Assembly (NCBI GenBank): GCA_019358985.1 | Contig: JAHHIJ010000018.1 | Coordinates: 53,588-117,587 of the forward strand | Direction of reading: 5' to 3' | DNA: 64,000 bases | Source of the DNA: Tolypothrix brevis GSE-NOS-MK-07-07A | GTDB taxonomy: Bacteria > Cyanobacteriota > Cyanobacteriia > Cyanobacteriales > Nostocaceae | Shown: piece by piece, positions 54,861 to 63,299 of the stretch | Numbering within the stretch: position 1 is the first letter of the stretch | Layout of the letters: the number at the start of each line of letters is the position of its first letter | The notes under the pieces: model-generated | Told to the model about the DNA's origin: nothing | Database searches by the model: none | The model's input: the letters and a program-made list of their open reading frames with translations, nothing else | Position numbers and translations under genes: made by a program

Positions 54861-56921
54861 GTGGAGAAGGGGACGCTAGTTGAATTTAGAGTTCAAGGCG
54901 ATCGCCGTCTGGGTGTAGTAGAAAAACCAGACGGCAAAACCCGTTGGTTTGTGGTAGATGAACGTAGTCAGTCCCACAGCCTCGCGCCGAGACAAATCAC
55001 CTACACTGTTAGTGGGCAAACCTACAAGCCCACAGAAATTAAAAGCTTTCAAGACCAAGTTAAGGATTATTTAGATCCATCCAGCTTGGAGATCGCTTGG
55101 GAATTATTGGTTGAGGATGGAGAAACAGTCACTCCTAAGGAAATGGCGAATTTGCTGTTTTCCGATTCAGATGCGACTTTGTGTTACGCCGCTCATTGCT
55201 TGTTATCAGATGATAAAATGTATTTCAAGCAAAAGGGAGAGGGTTACGAACCTAGAAGCGCTGCGGCTGTTGCAGAACGCAAACACCAGCTAGAAGTAGA
55301 GGGTTTAAGAGCGAAGGGACAGCAGGAATTTTTAGAGCGTGTAGAACAAGCGCTCAAAGGCGAATCGGTGGAATGGCAGCGGCACGAACGCCATAAAATA
55401 GAAGCAGTAGAAAAATATGCGGCTCTACTTGCGGATATCGTGCGTGGGGGGGTAACTTATGACAATTTAGCTCGCGCATATCCTCCCCCAGCTCCAGTAT
55501 TGGAAACCATCACCATGCTAGGGCGTCCTGCCACCCCCCAAGGAGCCTTTCAACTATTGATTGATTTAGGTTGCTGGAGTCCTCATGAGAATTTATTCCT
55601 ACGTCGTTCGTCAATTCCGGTTCAGTTTCCTAGCAAGGTATTAGAAGTGGCGCAACAGCGTTTGGATTTTCCGCCGGATGACTTAGATAGCGATCGCCTG
55701 GATCTCACACATTTAAAAGTTTACACAATTGATGATGAAAGCACAACTGAAATAGACGATGGTCTAAGTTGGGAAAGACTTTCAGATGGGCAAGAACGCT
55801 GGTGGGTACATATCGCCGATCCCACACGCTGGTTAGAGCCAGAAGATGAATTAGACTTAGAAGCCAGAAAGCGCGGTAGTACAGTTTATCTGCCTACGGG
55901 AATGATTCCCATGTTCCCAGAACTCTTAGCAACAGGACCCATGAGCCTAATTCAGGGTAAGGTGTGTTGCGCTCTCAGCTTCGGGATAATTTTAAATCAA
56001 GCTGGGGGGGTGGAAAATTATAGCATACATGCGAGTTTAATTAAACCGACATATCGCCTAACTTACGAAGATGTCGATGAAATGCTAGAGTTGGGCGTGG
56101 AAGCTGAACCAGAAATCGAAGCGATCGCTAACGGAGCAACTAGACGCAAACAATGGCGCTATGCTCAAGGAGCAATCAGCATAAACATGCCGGAAGCCAT
56201 GATTAAAGTCAAAAATGACGAAATCAGCATCGACATATTAGATGACTCCAAATCGCGCCAACTCGTAGCCGAGATGATGATTCTTGCCGGTGAAGTTGCG
56301 GCACACTACGGTAAAACTAATAACATTCCCTTGCCTTTTCGCGGTCAGCCACAGCCAGAATTGCCTCCCGACGAAGAATTGCTACTGCTACCAGCCGGAT
56401 TCGTCCGTGCTTGTGCTATGCGTCGCTGTATGCCCAAAAGTGAAATGAGCATCAACCCGCTGCGTCATGCCGGTTTGGGATTAGATACCTACACTCAAGC
56501 GACATCTCCCATCCGTCGTTACAGCGACTTACTCACCCACTTTCAGCTAAAGGCACACTTGCGCGGTGAAGTTCTGCCCTTTACAGCAGATGAACTCAAA
56601 GAAGTGATGATGACAGTGACTGCCATCACCCAAGAATTAACGATGGTGGAAAGGCAAACTAATAGATATTGGGCTTTAGAATATTTGCGGCGTCATCCAC
56701 AGCAAGTTTGGCAAGTTACCGTTTTGATGTGGTTGAGAGAAGATAGCAACTTAGGACTAATTCTCTTAGAAGATTTAGGCTTACAATTGCCCATGACTTT
56801 CAAGCGATCGGTAAATTTAGGCGAACAAATATCGGTGAAAGTAAGCCATGCCGATCCGCAAAAAGACGTAATTCAGTTTCAGGAAATAATCTATCAAGAA
56901 GCGCAATCATCTATGAATTAA
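54861..56921 (+). CDS. RNase II/R-family 3'-5' exoribonuclease
   Basis: 686 residues, GTG start. The RNB catalytic domain (~270-600) includes YTIDDESTTEIDDGLSW near 290-306 with the metal-binding Asp residues, HIADPTRW near 316-323, and ATSPIRRYSDLLTHFQLKAHL near 548-568, the C-terminal RNB signature. The N-terminal ~70 residues are a small beta domain (VEKGTLVEFRVQGDRRLGVVE) in place of the longer cold-shock pair of E. coli RNase R, and the C-terminal S1 part (~625-686) is short. This matches the single cyanobacterial RNase II/R type. It degrades mRNA and structured RNA and lies downstream of rpsR, as often in cyanobacteria. Confidence 0.94.
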   Translation: MEKGTLVEFRVQGDRRLGVVEKPDGKTRWFVVDERSQSHSLAPRQITYTVSGQTYKPTEIKSFQDQVKDYLDPSSLEIAWELLVEDGETVTPKEMANLLFSDSDATLCYAAHCLLSDDKMYFKQKGEGYEPRSAAAVAERKHQLEVEGLRAKGQQEFLERVEQALKGESVEWQRHERHKIEAVEKYAALLADIVRGGVTYDNLARAYPPPAPVLETITMLGRPATPQGAFQLLIDLGCWSPHENLFLRRSSIPVQFPSKVLEVAQQRLDFPPDDLDSDRLDLTHLKVYTIDDESTTEIDDGLSWERLSDGQERWWVHIADPTRWLEPEDELDLEARKRGSTVYLPTGMIPMFPELLATGPMSLIQGKVCCALSFGIILNQAGGVENYSIHASLIKPTYRLTYEDVDEMLELGVEAEPEIEAIANGATRRKQWRYAQGAISINMPEAMIKVKNDEISIDILDDSKSRQLVAEMMILAGEVAAHYGKTNNIPLPFRGQPQPELPPDEELLLLPAGFVRACAMRRCMPKSEMSINPLRHAGLGLDTYTQATSPIRRYSDLLTHFQLKAHLRGEVLPFTADELKEVMMTVTAITQELTMVERQTNRYWALEYLRRHPQQVWQVTVLMWLREDSNLGLILLEDLGLQLPMTFKRSVNLGEQISVKVSHADPQKDVIQFQEIIYQEAQSSMN

Positions 56922-56950
56922 AATGAGTGCCTTTAGCACATTACTCGTAG

Positions 56951-56968
56951 TAAGCGTTTCAACGCTTA
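56951..56968 (+). terminator. Possible terminator hairpin after the RNase gene
   Basis: TAAGCGTT TC AACGCTTA, 8-bp stem, 29 bases after the stop, but no T-run directly follows. Confidence 0.4.
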
Positions 56969-57078
56969 GGAAGGGTACTAAAGTGCCCACTACATCCCTT
57001 TTACTTTTGATTTAAGGCTTTAATTCAACTTAGAGTTCCAAAATAAGCAAACGCCCAGTAAAGAATTAGGCTGAATTA

Positions 57079-57809
57079 CTAAGAATTTAGTTCAATTACT
57101 GCTTCAACTTGCAAGTTTGTGAATTTAGCTGCTTTTTGGCTAGATGTTTTGTCTAAACGTACATGAACTTCCACAACTCGGTCGTCAATATTACTACTTG
57201 GATCGGCATTAATTACATTTTGACGCTTGACTTGGATGCCAACTCGCTCGACCGTTCCTTTCAATTTACCAAGTAGAGAATTACTAGAGATCGTTACTTT
57301 CTGTCCGACTCGAATTTTATTAATATCATTTTGGTAGATTTCCACCACTCCATACATTTGACTAGTTTTACCAAGATTGGCAATCCCATTAGTGCCAACT
57401 ACTTCCCCAGGACGTGCAAAAATTTCATAAATTTGACCATCTTGAGGTGACTTAATATAAGCTTGAGTGAGATTTTCTTCAGCTCTTTTTAGAGATGCGA
57501 TCGCACTTTTGACATCTATTTCAGCAGACATTACATCTTATCTATTTTTACTCCTTCGGCGGATGTCGGCGCAGACAGTTTGATGACTTCCCCTTTGGGT
57601 GCCAGTTTCCCCAAAGCTGTCACGGTTGTTGGCACCCATTTACTTGCTGCTATCGATCGCTCTTTCGCTGCTTGCTGTGCTGCTGCTTGCTGTTGCCGCA
57701 TATAAAAAATCCCTCCTCCACCCACGGCAAGCAGCGCAATTGTTCCCAAAATTACAGGAGATCGCAAACCAGCAAATAACTTGGGTAGTCTTTCTAATTT
57801 TTGCAACAT
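57079..57809 (-). pseudogene. DevB/HlyD-type exporter subunit, internally deleted
   Basis: Two frames that belong to one membrane-fusion protein. The upstream part (57531-57809, 92 residues) has the N-terminal membrane helix and TTVTALGKLAPKGEVIKLSAPTSAEGVKIDKM, then stops. The downstream part (57079-57531, 150 residues) begins in the overlap ATGTAATG and carries the far end (AYIKSPQDGQIYEIFARPGE, KIRVGQKVTISSN, VVEVHVRLD). DevB-like proteins are ~450 residues. About 200 residues, mainly the coiled hairpin that reaches the outer membrane, are missing at the junction, and the frame is broken. DevBCA exports heterocyst glycolipids with TolC. This copy cannot make a normal adaptor. Confidence 0.85.
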
Positions 57810-57853
57810 ACTATTTTCCTTTGGATATTATTTATTTTGCTAACCTGGTCAAC

Positions 57854-58495
57854 TTAATCTAGATGCGGGGAGTGGGCAACTACTGCCGGCTCAGGTTGGT
57901 TAGTTAAATGTCCATCCTCCATTTTAACCGATTGTCCAGCTGCGACTTTGCTAACGACATCCGCGTATGTTCCTCGACTCAAGCGATCGAATAAAAAGGT
58001 ATCGGGCTGCTTCAGCTTATCGAGATTCTGATTGATTTCGTCAAAGGTGAACGCAGGTCGATCCAGACTTTGCCCGACCAGTGTGAGTTGAGTTTTGCGA
58101 AGAGTCTGCGGATTTTTCCAAACGATCCTCGATATATACAGCGGTTCGGCAGATTGCACACCAGGGATATCTTTAATCTGATAGAGACGACGGCGGGGTA
58201 AAGTATCCGCCAGATTTAAGTCCCGATACTGAGCGCTCTCAAGGATGATGTCTGCATCCATACCGCGATTGAGCATTGTATTGCTATCAAACAATGCTGC
58301 TTGAATGCCGAGTTGAGCAAACATTAATAGATCGGCAAAACCAATTCCAGCTACCGCCACCATCAGCCGTGATTTACTTTTCTTCAGTTGCAGCCAGCCT
58401 AACGGAGTTCGATCTCCTAGTGCCTGCCAAATACCCTGCCGCGAAGGGCGAACAGTGGGCGAATCATTTTCCGATTTAGGTAATATCAACGTCAT
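57854..58495 (-). pseudogene. DevC-type permease truncated, possibly fused to a DevA tail
   Basis: 213 residues. Residues 1-175 match the N-terminal half of DevC (TPLGWLQLKKSKSRLMVAVAGIGFADLLMFAQLGIQAALFDSN, then a periplasmic MacB-like domain). DevC normally has ~385 residues and four membrane helices; three are missing. The last ~35 residues (KVAAGQSVKMEDGHLTNQ) do not look like DevC but recall the end of DevA-type ATPases (ADRIVxMEDGxL), so a deletion may have joined devC to devA. The gene order C then B on this strand is also not the usual devBCA. It is probably a dead exporter. Confidence 0.75.
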
Positions 58496-58581
58496 TGTTC
58501 AATTTCTCCTGTGACCTGTAAAGTCCAGCAACTTTTCTATCGTGAGAATTGGGGGACAATACTGCTCGGTTAAGAATATTC

Positions 58582-58614
58582 GTAGGTTGGGTTAAGGAAC
58601 GAAACCCAACCTAC
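58582..58614. repeat. GTAGGTTGGGTT palindrome
   Basis: GTAGGTTGGGTT/AACCCAACCTAC around 9 bases, a very widespread cyanobacterial intergenic repeat. Confidence 0.85.
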
Positions 58615-58832
58615 ACATTTACGGTAGCCGCTTGGCAATGATTTCGACTTTCTGACTCTGCATCATGCTGAACTTTCCCGTTTGAGGAAGGGTATCGCTC
58701 TCAATCAAGCGTATGTCCCAATATTGAGATTTGAATGTCGGACTTCTAAACAGGCTTCATAATTCCTGGAACTCATGTAAAATAAAACAATTTACTGGTT
58801 GAGTTAAGTTTCTGCTCAATTATAATTCATTT

Positions 58833-58844
58833 AAACGTTCGTTT
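58833..58844. promoter_or_regulatory. Candidate TetR operator
   Basis: AAACG TT CGTTT is a perfect 5+5 inverted repeat in the spacer between the TetR gene and the dead exporter, within an AT-rich promoter-like stretch. It is a plausible binding site for the regulator at 58973. Confidence 0.45.
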
Positions 58845-58972
58845 TGTATAATTAAAACAGATATTTTCATAAATTGCAACGTGCGAATCTAAAATCCCAC
58901 TAAAGCTGGATTCATTTGGCACTGGCAAGTTCTCAATTACAATTGACAAAACTCGAACTAATGTAGGAGATT

Positions 58973-59593
58973 GTGAGTACTACAACAACCGATACGAAAG
59001 AACAAATCATTAGTGTTGCTGAACGACTCTTTGCCGAGCGAGGCTTTGCTGGAACCACATTACGAAATGTGATAAGTGAGGCAGAGGTCAACTTGGCTGC
59101 GGTTCACTACCACTTCGGTTCAAAGGAAGATCTGTTTCGAGCCGTGGTTGCGCGGTTTGCTCGTCCAATCGTCGAGCAAGAATTAGCACTGCTAAAACAA
59201 CTTCAGGCAGGGGATCGAGTACCATCCGTAGAAGCGATCTTGACCGCATTATTCAAACCCGGTTTAGAGTTTTTGGCTCAAGACAAAGAGTTCCTGCTCG
59301 TCCACGCTAAATTTATGGGGCGTTGTTGGACAGAACCTGAACCACTCAAGAGTATAGTGGCGGGGGAATTTGCTCTATCGATGGAGGCATTTTTGGATGT
59401 GTTGCAACGTACACTTCCCGAACAATCGCGATCGCAGCTTTCCTGGAAGTTCGATCTGGTGATTGCTGCACTAATTCGAGTCCAATCTGAAGCTGGGCAA
59501 CCTTTTGCACTGCTCCAGAGTACAGAGCCTGAAGCGATCCAAGAGGCGATGGAGCAGCTGGTTAAGTTTCTCAGTGCGGGAATGCGATCGTGA
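58973..59593 (+). CDS. TetR-family transcriptional regulator
   Basis: 206 residues, GTG start with an AGGAG ribosome site at 58963-58967. The N-terminal helix-turn-helix (KEQIISVAERLFAERGFAGTTLRNVI, then VHYHFGSKEDLFRAVVARF, residues ~9-57) is typical of TetR. The C-terminal ~145 residues form the ligand and dimer part, of the CecR/DUF1956-like kind in size. It is divergent from the DevB/DevC exporter remnant, the classic position of a repressor controlling an efflux operon, and probably regulates itself. With its target broken it may now be an orphan. Confidence 0.92.
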   Translation: MSTTTTDTKEQIISVAERLFAERGFAGTTLRNVISEAEVNLAAVHYHFGSKEDLFRAVVARFARPIVEQELALLKQLQAGDRVPSVEAILTALFKPGLEFLAQDKEFLLVHAKFMGRCWTEPEPLKSIVAGEFALSMEAFLDVLQRTLPEQSRSQLSWKFDLVIAALIRVQSEAGQPFALLQSTEPEAIQEAMEQLVKFLSAGMRS

Positions 59594-59706
59594 ATGAATC
59601 TGATTTCTGATTCAGCAATGCGGTAGGTTCCATCTACTCACCGTAAATCATTCTTCAAGCTTTAGCTTTAATGCGATTTAACTCGTTTGTTCAACTCCAG
59701 CAACCA

Positions 59707-60531
59707 ATGACTAAAGTGCTAATTTTTGACACCACCATGCGTGATGGAGAACTTACCCCTGGTGTCAAAATGAATTTGCAACAAAAAATCAGCATTTCCC
59801 AACTGTTGGAAAACATGGGAATAGATATTATTGAAGTTGGCTATCCAGGGATTTATCAAAAAGATTTTGAGGAAGTTTTCCAGATTTCTCAAATAATTAA
59901 AAATTCTATTATTTGCGGATTAGCAAGCGCAAATAAAGATGAAATAATCACTCTTACTGAAGCGATTAAACCAGCAAAAAGAAGCAGAATTCATACTTAT
60001 AGCTTGGTAAACCTGAAAAATCAATCTATCAGTGCAGAGCAAGTATTAGCAATAATCAAAGATAGTGTATCTCTGGCACGAAATTACTGCGATGACATCG
60101 AATGGAGCGCGTTTGATGCTCCTAGAAGTGAGCCGGATTTTTTGTGTCAAGCTATTGAAACTGCAATCAAGAGTGGTGCTACCACAATTAACATTCCTGA
60201 TAGTTTAGGTTTGGCATCACTAGAAGAATTTTCGCAACTTCTGCAAATGATTTTTAATCGCGTGCCAAATATTGATGAAGCTGTGGTTTCAGTTCATTGT
60301 CATGATGATTTAGGCTTGGCTGTGAAGAATTCCCTCATTGCCTTAAATTGTGGTGTAAGGCAGATTGAATGTGCAATTAATGGTTTAGGTGCGAGAAAGG
60401 GAAATGCAGATTTAGAAGATGTTGTGATGGGAGTTTTACAACAGCGGAATTATCAAGTCGATATTGACACTACATTAATGAGTAAAGCCTCAGAGTTAGT
60501 TGCTGAAATCTCTGGAATTAAAAATAAATAA
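59707..60531 (+). CDS. Homocitrate/isopropylmalate-synthase-like enzyme (HMGL domain only)
   Basis: About 274 residues from ATG 59707 (MTKVLIFDTTMRDGELTPG); an ATG twelve codons upstream is possible. It is a TIM-barrel HMGL-type condensing enzyme. FDTTMRDGE has the metal Asp and catalytic Arg, IEVGYPG follows, INIPDSLG the substrate loop, VHCHDDLGLAVKNSL the HxH metal pair, and CAINGLGARKGNADLEDVV the family signature. LeuA has ~500 residues and NifV ~380. Here the C-terminal accessory and allosteric parts are absent, so only the catalytic barrel remains. The acyl donor and 2-oxo acid are unknown. No nif or leu genes are adjacent. Confidence 0.85.
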   Translation: MTKVLIFDTTMRDGELTPGVKMNLQQKISISQLLENMGIDIIEVGYPGIYQKDFEEVFQISQIIKNSIICGLASANKDEIITLTEAIKPAKRSRIHTYSLVNLKNQSISAEQVLAIIKDSVSLARNYCDDIEWSAFDAPRSEPDFLCQAIETAIKSGATTINIPDSLGLASLEEFSQLLQMIFNRVPNIDEAVVSVHCHDDLGLAVKNSLIALNCGVRQIECAINGLGARKGNADLEDVVMGVLQQRNYQVDIDTTLMSKASELVAEISGIKNK

Positions 60532-60583
60532 CAGATTGAATCTTACAGCAGTTTTCTGTATTTCTTCCTTTGCGGCTTTGCGT

Positions 60584-60668
60584 GATATCATGATGTAGAG
60601 ACGTAGCATTGCTACGTCTCTAAAAGGATTTCGGATTTTTTATTAATATCAATTAAACGGACATAATA
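60584..60668. repeat. Composite inverted-repeat element with AGACGTAGC hairpin, variant
   Basis: Inner hairpin TAGAGACGTAGC ATT GCTACGTCTCTA (60596-60622). The ends GATATCATG and AATTAAACGGACATAATA resemble the ends of the 103-bp elements, linking the two hairpin families. Confidence 0.8.
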
Positions 60669-60804
60669 AATATAAGATAAAAATTTCGTTTTCTCCTAAG
60701 GCTACTTGCGTCATCTTATTCCTTCTATCTGTCAATCAATAGTTGCAAACTACAGCACAAATAAAATATTCCTATTGAGTTTGAAGTTTGAAAAGCTGGA
60801 TAAA

Positions 60805-61665
60805 TCAATTTTTCAAGTTATCAAACTCTGCTAAAATTGCTTCAGCTTGTTGGCAAAGTTCCTCATGAAATTGACCATTGCTTGCTAGCAAACCACCCCA
60901 CTGATTAATATCACCTGTGTTGTATTGCAATGGCGTACCGTCGAAGTGGGTGTACTTTCCACCAGCTTCTGTGAGAATTAATTCTGGGGCAGCTATATCC
61001 CAATCTTTAGGGGCAGATTTTCCCGAAAGGGAGATATAAGCATCTGCTTTTTGTTCAACAATCGTAGCAATTTTACAACCCACACTACCTACAGCTTTCT
61101 GATTAGCAAAGGGCAGTTTTTCCAGCAGATAATCTAATCTTTCATTGCGGTGACTGCGACTGACAACTACAGTTAAATCTTGGATGTTTTCCTGTGATGA
61201 AACCTGTATTTTTTGACTTTGACCTTGGCGTGTTTCGACAAATGCACCACCACCTTTTATTGCATAATACAATTTTTCGGCTTCCGGCACAACTACCACC
61301 GCCAAAATTGGGCGTTTTTCTTTCACCAAAGCGATGTGAACCGCATATTCACCAGTTTTTTGAATAAAATCTCGCGTACCATCTAAAGGATCAATTATCC
61401 ATACTAATTCTTGACTCAGCGCTGCTTGCAGTTTATAAGTTTCTTCGCTAATATAACCAAAATCTTCATTACCCAAACTCCCTTGTAGCTTCTCTAAAAT
61501 GTATTGACTTACAGCTACATCTGCAACAGTTACAGGCTCATTCTGCTTATATTGTACTTCTAAATCGAAGTTTTTTGCAGTTCCGTGGTAATAAGATTGT
61601 AATATGTCTGTTGCCCCCCAACCAACAGAACAAGCGATCGCTAATATTTCTTGTATGTCTTTCAT
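60805..61665 (-). CDS. cysQ: 3'(2'),5'-bisphosphate nucleotidase / inositol-phosphatase family
   Basis: 286 residues. Metal-binding motifs: EDFGYISEET near 67-76, WIIDPLDGTRDF near 89-100, and KDWDIAAPELILTEAGGKY near 220-238. These are standard for the Li-sensitive phosphatases. The CysQ-type enzyme turns PAP (left after sulfotransfer) into AMP. Inositol-1-phosphatase or a histidinol-phosphatase-type role is possible, as the family overlaps. Its start is 35 bases downstream of a PfkB kinase gene on the same strand. If CysQ, it would relieve PAP build-up from the PKS sulfotransferase at 37 kb. Confidence 0.82.
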   Translation of the reverse strand: MKDIQEILAIACSVGWGATDILQSYYHGTAKNFDLEVQYKQNEPVTVADVAVSQYILEKLQGSLGNEDFGYISEETYKLQAALSQELVWIIDPLDGTRDFIQKTGEYAVHIALVKEKRPILAVVVVPEAEKLYYAIKGGGAFVETRQGQSQKIQVSSQENIQDLTVVVSRSHRNERLDYLLEKLPFANQKAVGSVGCKIATIVEQKADAYISLSGKSAPKDWDIAAPELILTEAGGKYTHFDGTPLQYNTGDINQWGGLLASNGQFHEELCQQAEAILAEFDNLKN

Positions 61666-61700
61666 TTATTTTTCTTTGATAAATAATCACGATTCTTAAT

Positions 61701-62573
61701 TTAATGGCACTCAGTCCAGCGACGTGTTCCAAAAAATTGACATGAATAACCAGCGATATTAGCCGCCTGTGCAAGTGCATCAGGAAAACTTTCTCGTAAA
61801 ATATAATTACAGAAAGCACCGTGAAAAATATCTCCGGCTCCTAGTGTATCAAGAGGTTGAATCTTTGGTACAACTATGGTGCCAGTTTTCCCATCCCAGA
61901 GATATTCTATTGGTTTTTCTCCGTGGGTAATGGCAATGTAGAGAATATTAATTTTATTAAGATATGTAAAAACTTCTTGACTTGTGTGGCAACCAGGAGG
62001 ATAAAAATTAGCTGAACAAATCGCGTAATCCACAAAAGGTAAAAGTTCTTCAAAACCAGGTTTCCAGCTACCACCGTCAATTACAACTGGGATATTCTGA
62101 GATTTCGCGATTTGCGCGATCGCTTTCCCAATTTTCATTTGATGTCCATCAATCAGCACAATATCGACGTTTTGTAAAATATCTTCCGGAATAGATTCGC
62201 AATTTGCTTGAGCTTTCACAGCATTAATCGAAACCACAGCGCGATCGCCTGTAGATTTTGTGACAATAATTGAAGAGACCGGTGGTGATTCGGTAGCGTT
62301 ATAATCAAGGTCAGCGATCGCTACAATGAAAGCTTCTAAATCCCCTCTAATTAACTGCGTCATCGGATGAGAACCCAGCACTCCCAACAGTGTAGCTTGA
62401 TTACCTAAATAACTGAAAGTCACTGCCGCATTGGTTGCGGGTCCACCTGCTGCTACAGTATAATCATCAGCAACAATTTTCTGATTATTCTTCGGGGCAG
62501 ATTCGGCAAGGTAAATCAAATCCAAAGTTACTAAACCGACAAATAAGCCACAATAGGATTTTGGATTTGTCAT
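61701..62573 (-). CDS. PfkB-family sugar/nucleoside kinase
   Basis: 290 residues of the ribokinase fold. DDYTVAAGGPATNAAVTFSYLG near 36-57 is the N-terminal signature with the GG switch; DTLGAGDIFHGAF near 247-259 has the anion hole and catalytic Asp. Substrate specificity cannot be read (ribose, fructose, adenosine and 2-keto-gluconate kinases are all in the family). It sits upstream of cysQ, probably in one transcript. Confidence 0.92.
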   Translation of the reverse strand: MTNPKSYCGLFVGLVTLDLIYLAESAPKNNQKIVADDYTVAAGGPATNAAVTFSYLGNQATLLGVLGSHPMTQLIRGDLEAFIVAIADLDYNATESPPVSSIIVTKSTGDRAVVSINAVKAQANCESIPEDILQNVDIVLIDGHQMKIGKAIAQIAKSQNIPVVIDGGSWKPGFEELLPFVDYAICSANFYPPGCHTSQEVFTYLNKINILYIAITHGEKPIEYLWDGKTGTIVVPKIQPLDTLGAGDIFHGAFCNYILRESFPDALAQAANIAGYSCQFFGTRRWTECH

Positions 62574-62604
62574 TAGTCAATGTTAAATCTGGTTAAATTG
62601 CACA

Positions 62605-62787
62605 TTAGACAAAAGATGTAGAGACGTAGCACAGAATAGTCTAATCAAGGGTTTTGGGCAACGCATAATTCATTTCTACTCCTATGTCTAATAGACATAG
62701 GAGTGAAAAAGATGTAGAGACGTAGCACAGAATAGTCTCATCAAGGGTTTTGGGCAACGCATAATTCATTTCTACTCCTATGTCTAA
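62605..62787. repeat. Two tandem copies of a ~95-bp hairpin element
   Basis: Copy 1 (62605-62691) and copy 2 (about 62692-62787) share GATGTAGAGACGTAGCACAG through CTCCTATGTCTAA at an offset of 96. At the join, CTCCTATGTCTA and TAGACATAGGAG form a perfect palindrome. In both copies CAGAATAGTCT replaces the GCTACGTCT arm, so the inner hairpin is broken. Confidence 0.88.
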
Positions 62788-63018
62788 TGATTATTCTACC
62801 GTACAGCAAAGCTATGTTTGCCCTGAAAAGCGATCGCTTTTCAGAAAGTAGTGATAGTAGGGGTTTGACTATTTTCAGAGACTTCAATTACTGCTGTACT
62901 TTTTCCTAAATCCTTTATGGGCAAGCTTTTAGAGACTTAACGGCAAAAGTCAGATTGCGCGATCGCTCCACGGCAATTATTGCGTCCTACAAGTTAAGAT
63001 AAAGCGATCGCTCTTTTC
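62788..63018. other. Spacer with HIP1 sites, no gene seen
   Basis: About 230 bases with several GCGATCGC octamers (near 62830, 62960, 63004) and no open frame of note. Confidence 0.4.
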
Positions 63019-63121
63019 ATATCATGTCCGGAAAATTACATATATTGTAAAGACGTTCCGCCGGAACGTCTCTACGACGGTTGCGACGTTTTTATTACTG
63101 TTAATTAAACGGACATGATAT
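63019..63121. repeat. 103-bp composite inverted-repeat element, copy 2
   Basis: Ends ATATCATGTCCG and CGGACATGATAT, inner hairpin GACGTTCCGCCGGAACGTC. Same length and about nine differences from the copy at 50019-50121. Confidence 0.9.
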
Positions 63122-63299
63122 CACTGCCAAAATTCGGGACACACCACTTGCTAAAATCGGAAGTTTCTTGTATTATAGATAGATAACTCATCCAAAAATA
63201 GAAAAAAATTTTGATCGCGCAGAGCGCGAGGCAATAAAGAAGGGTAAATAAAAAAGAGTAGAGTGCTAAAGGGCAAAAGTGTAAAGGGCTACTAAGTCC

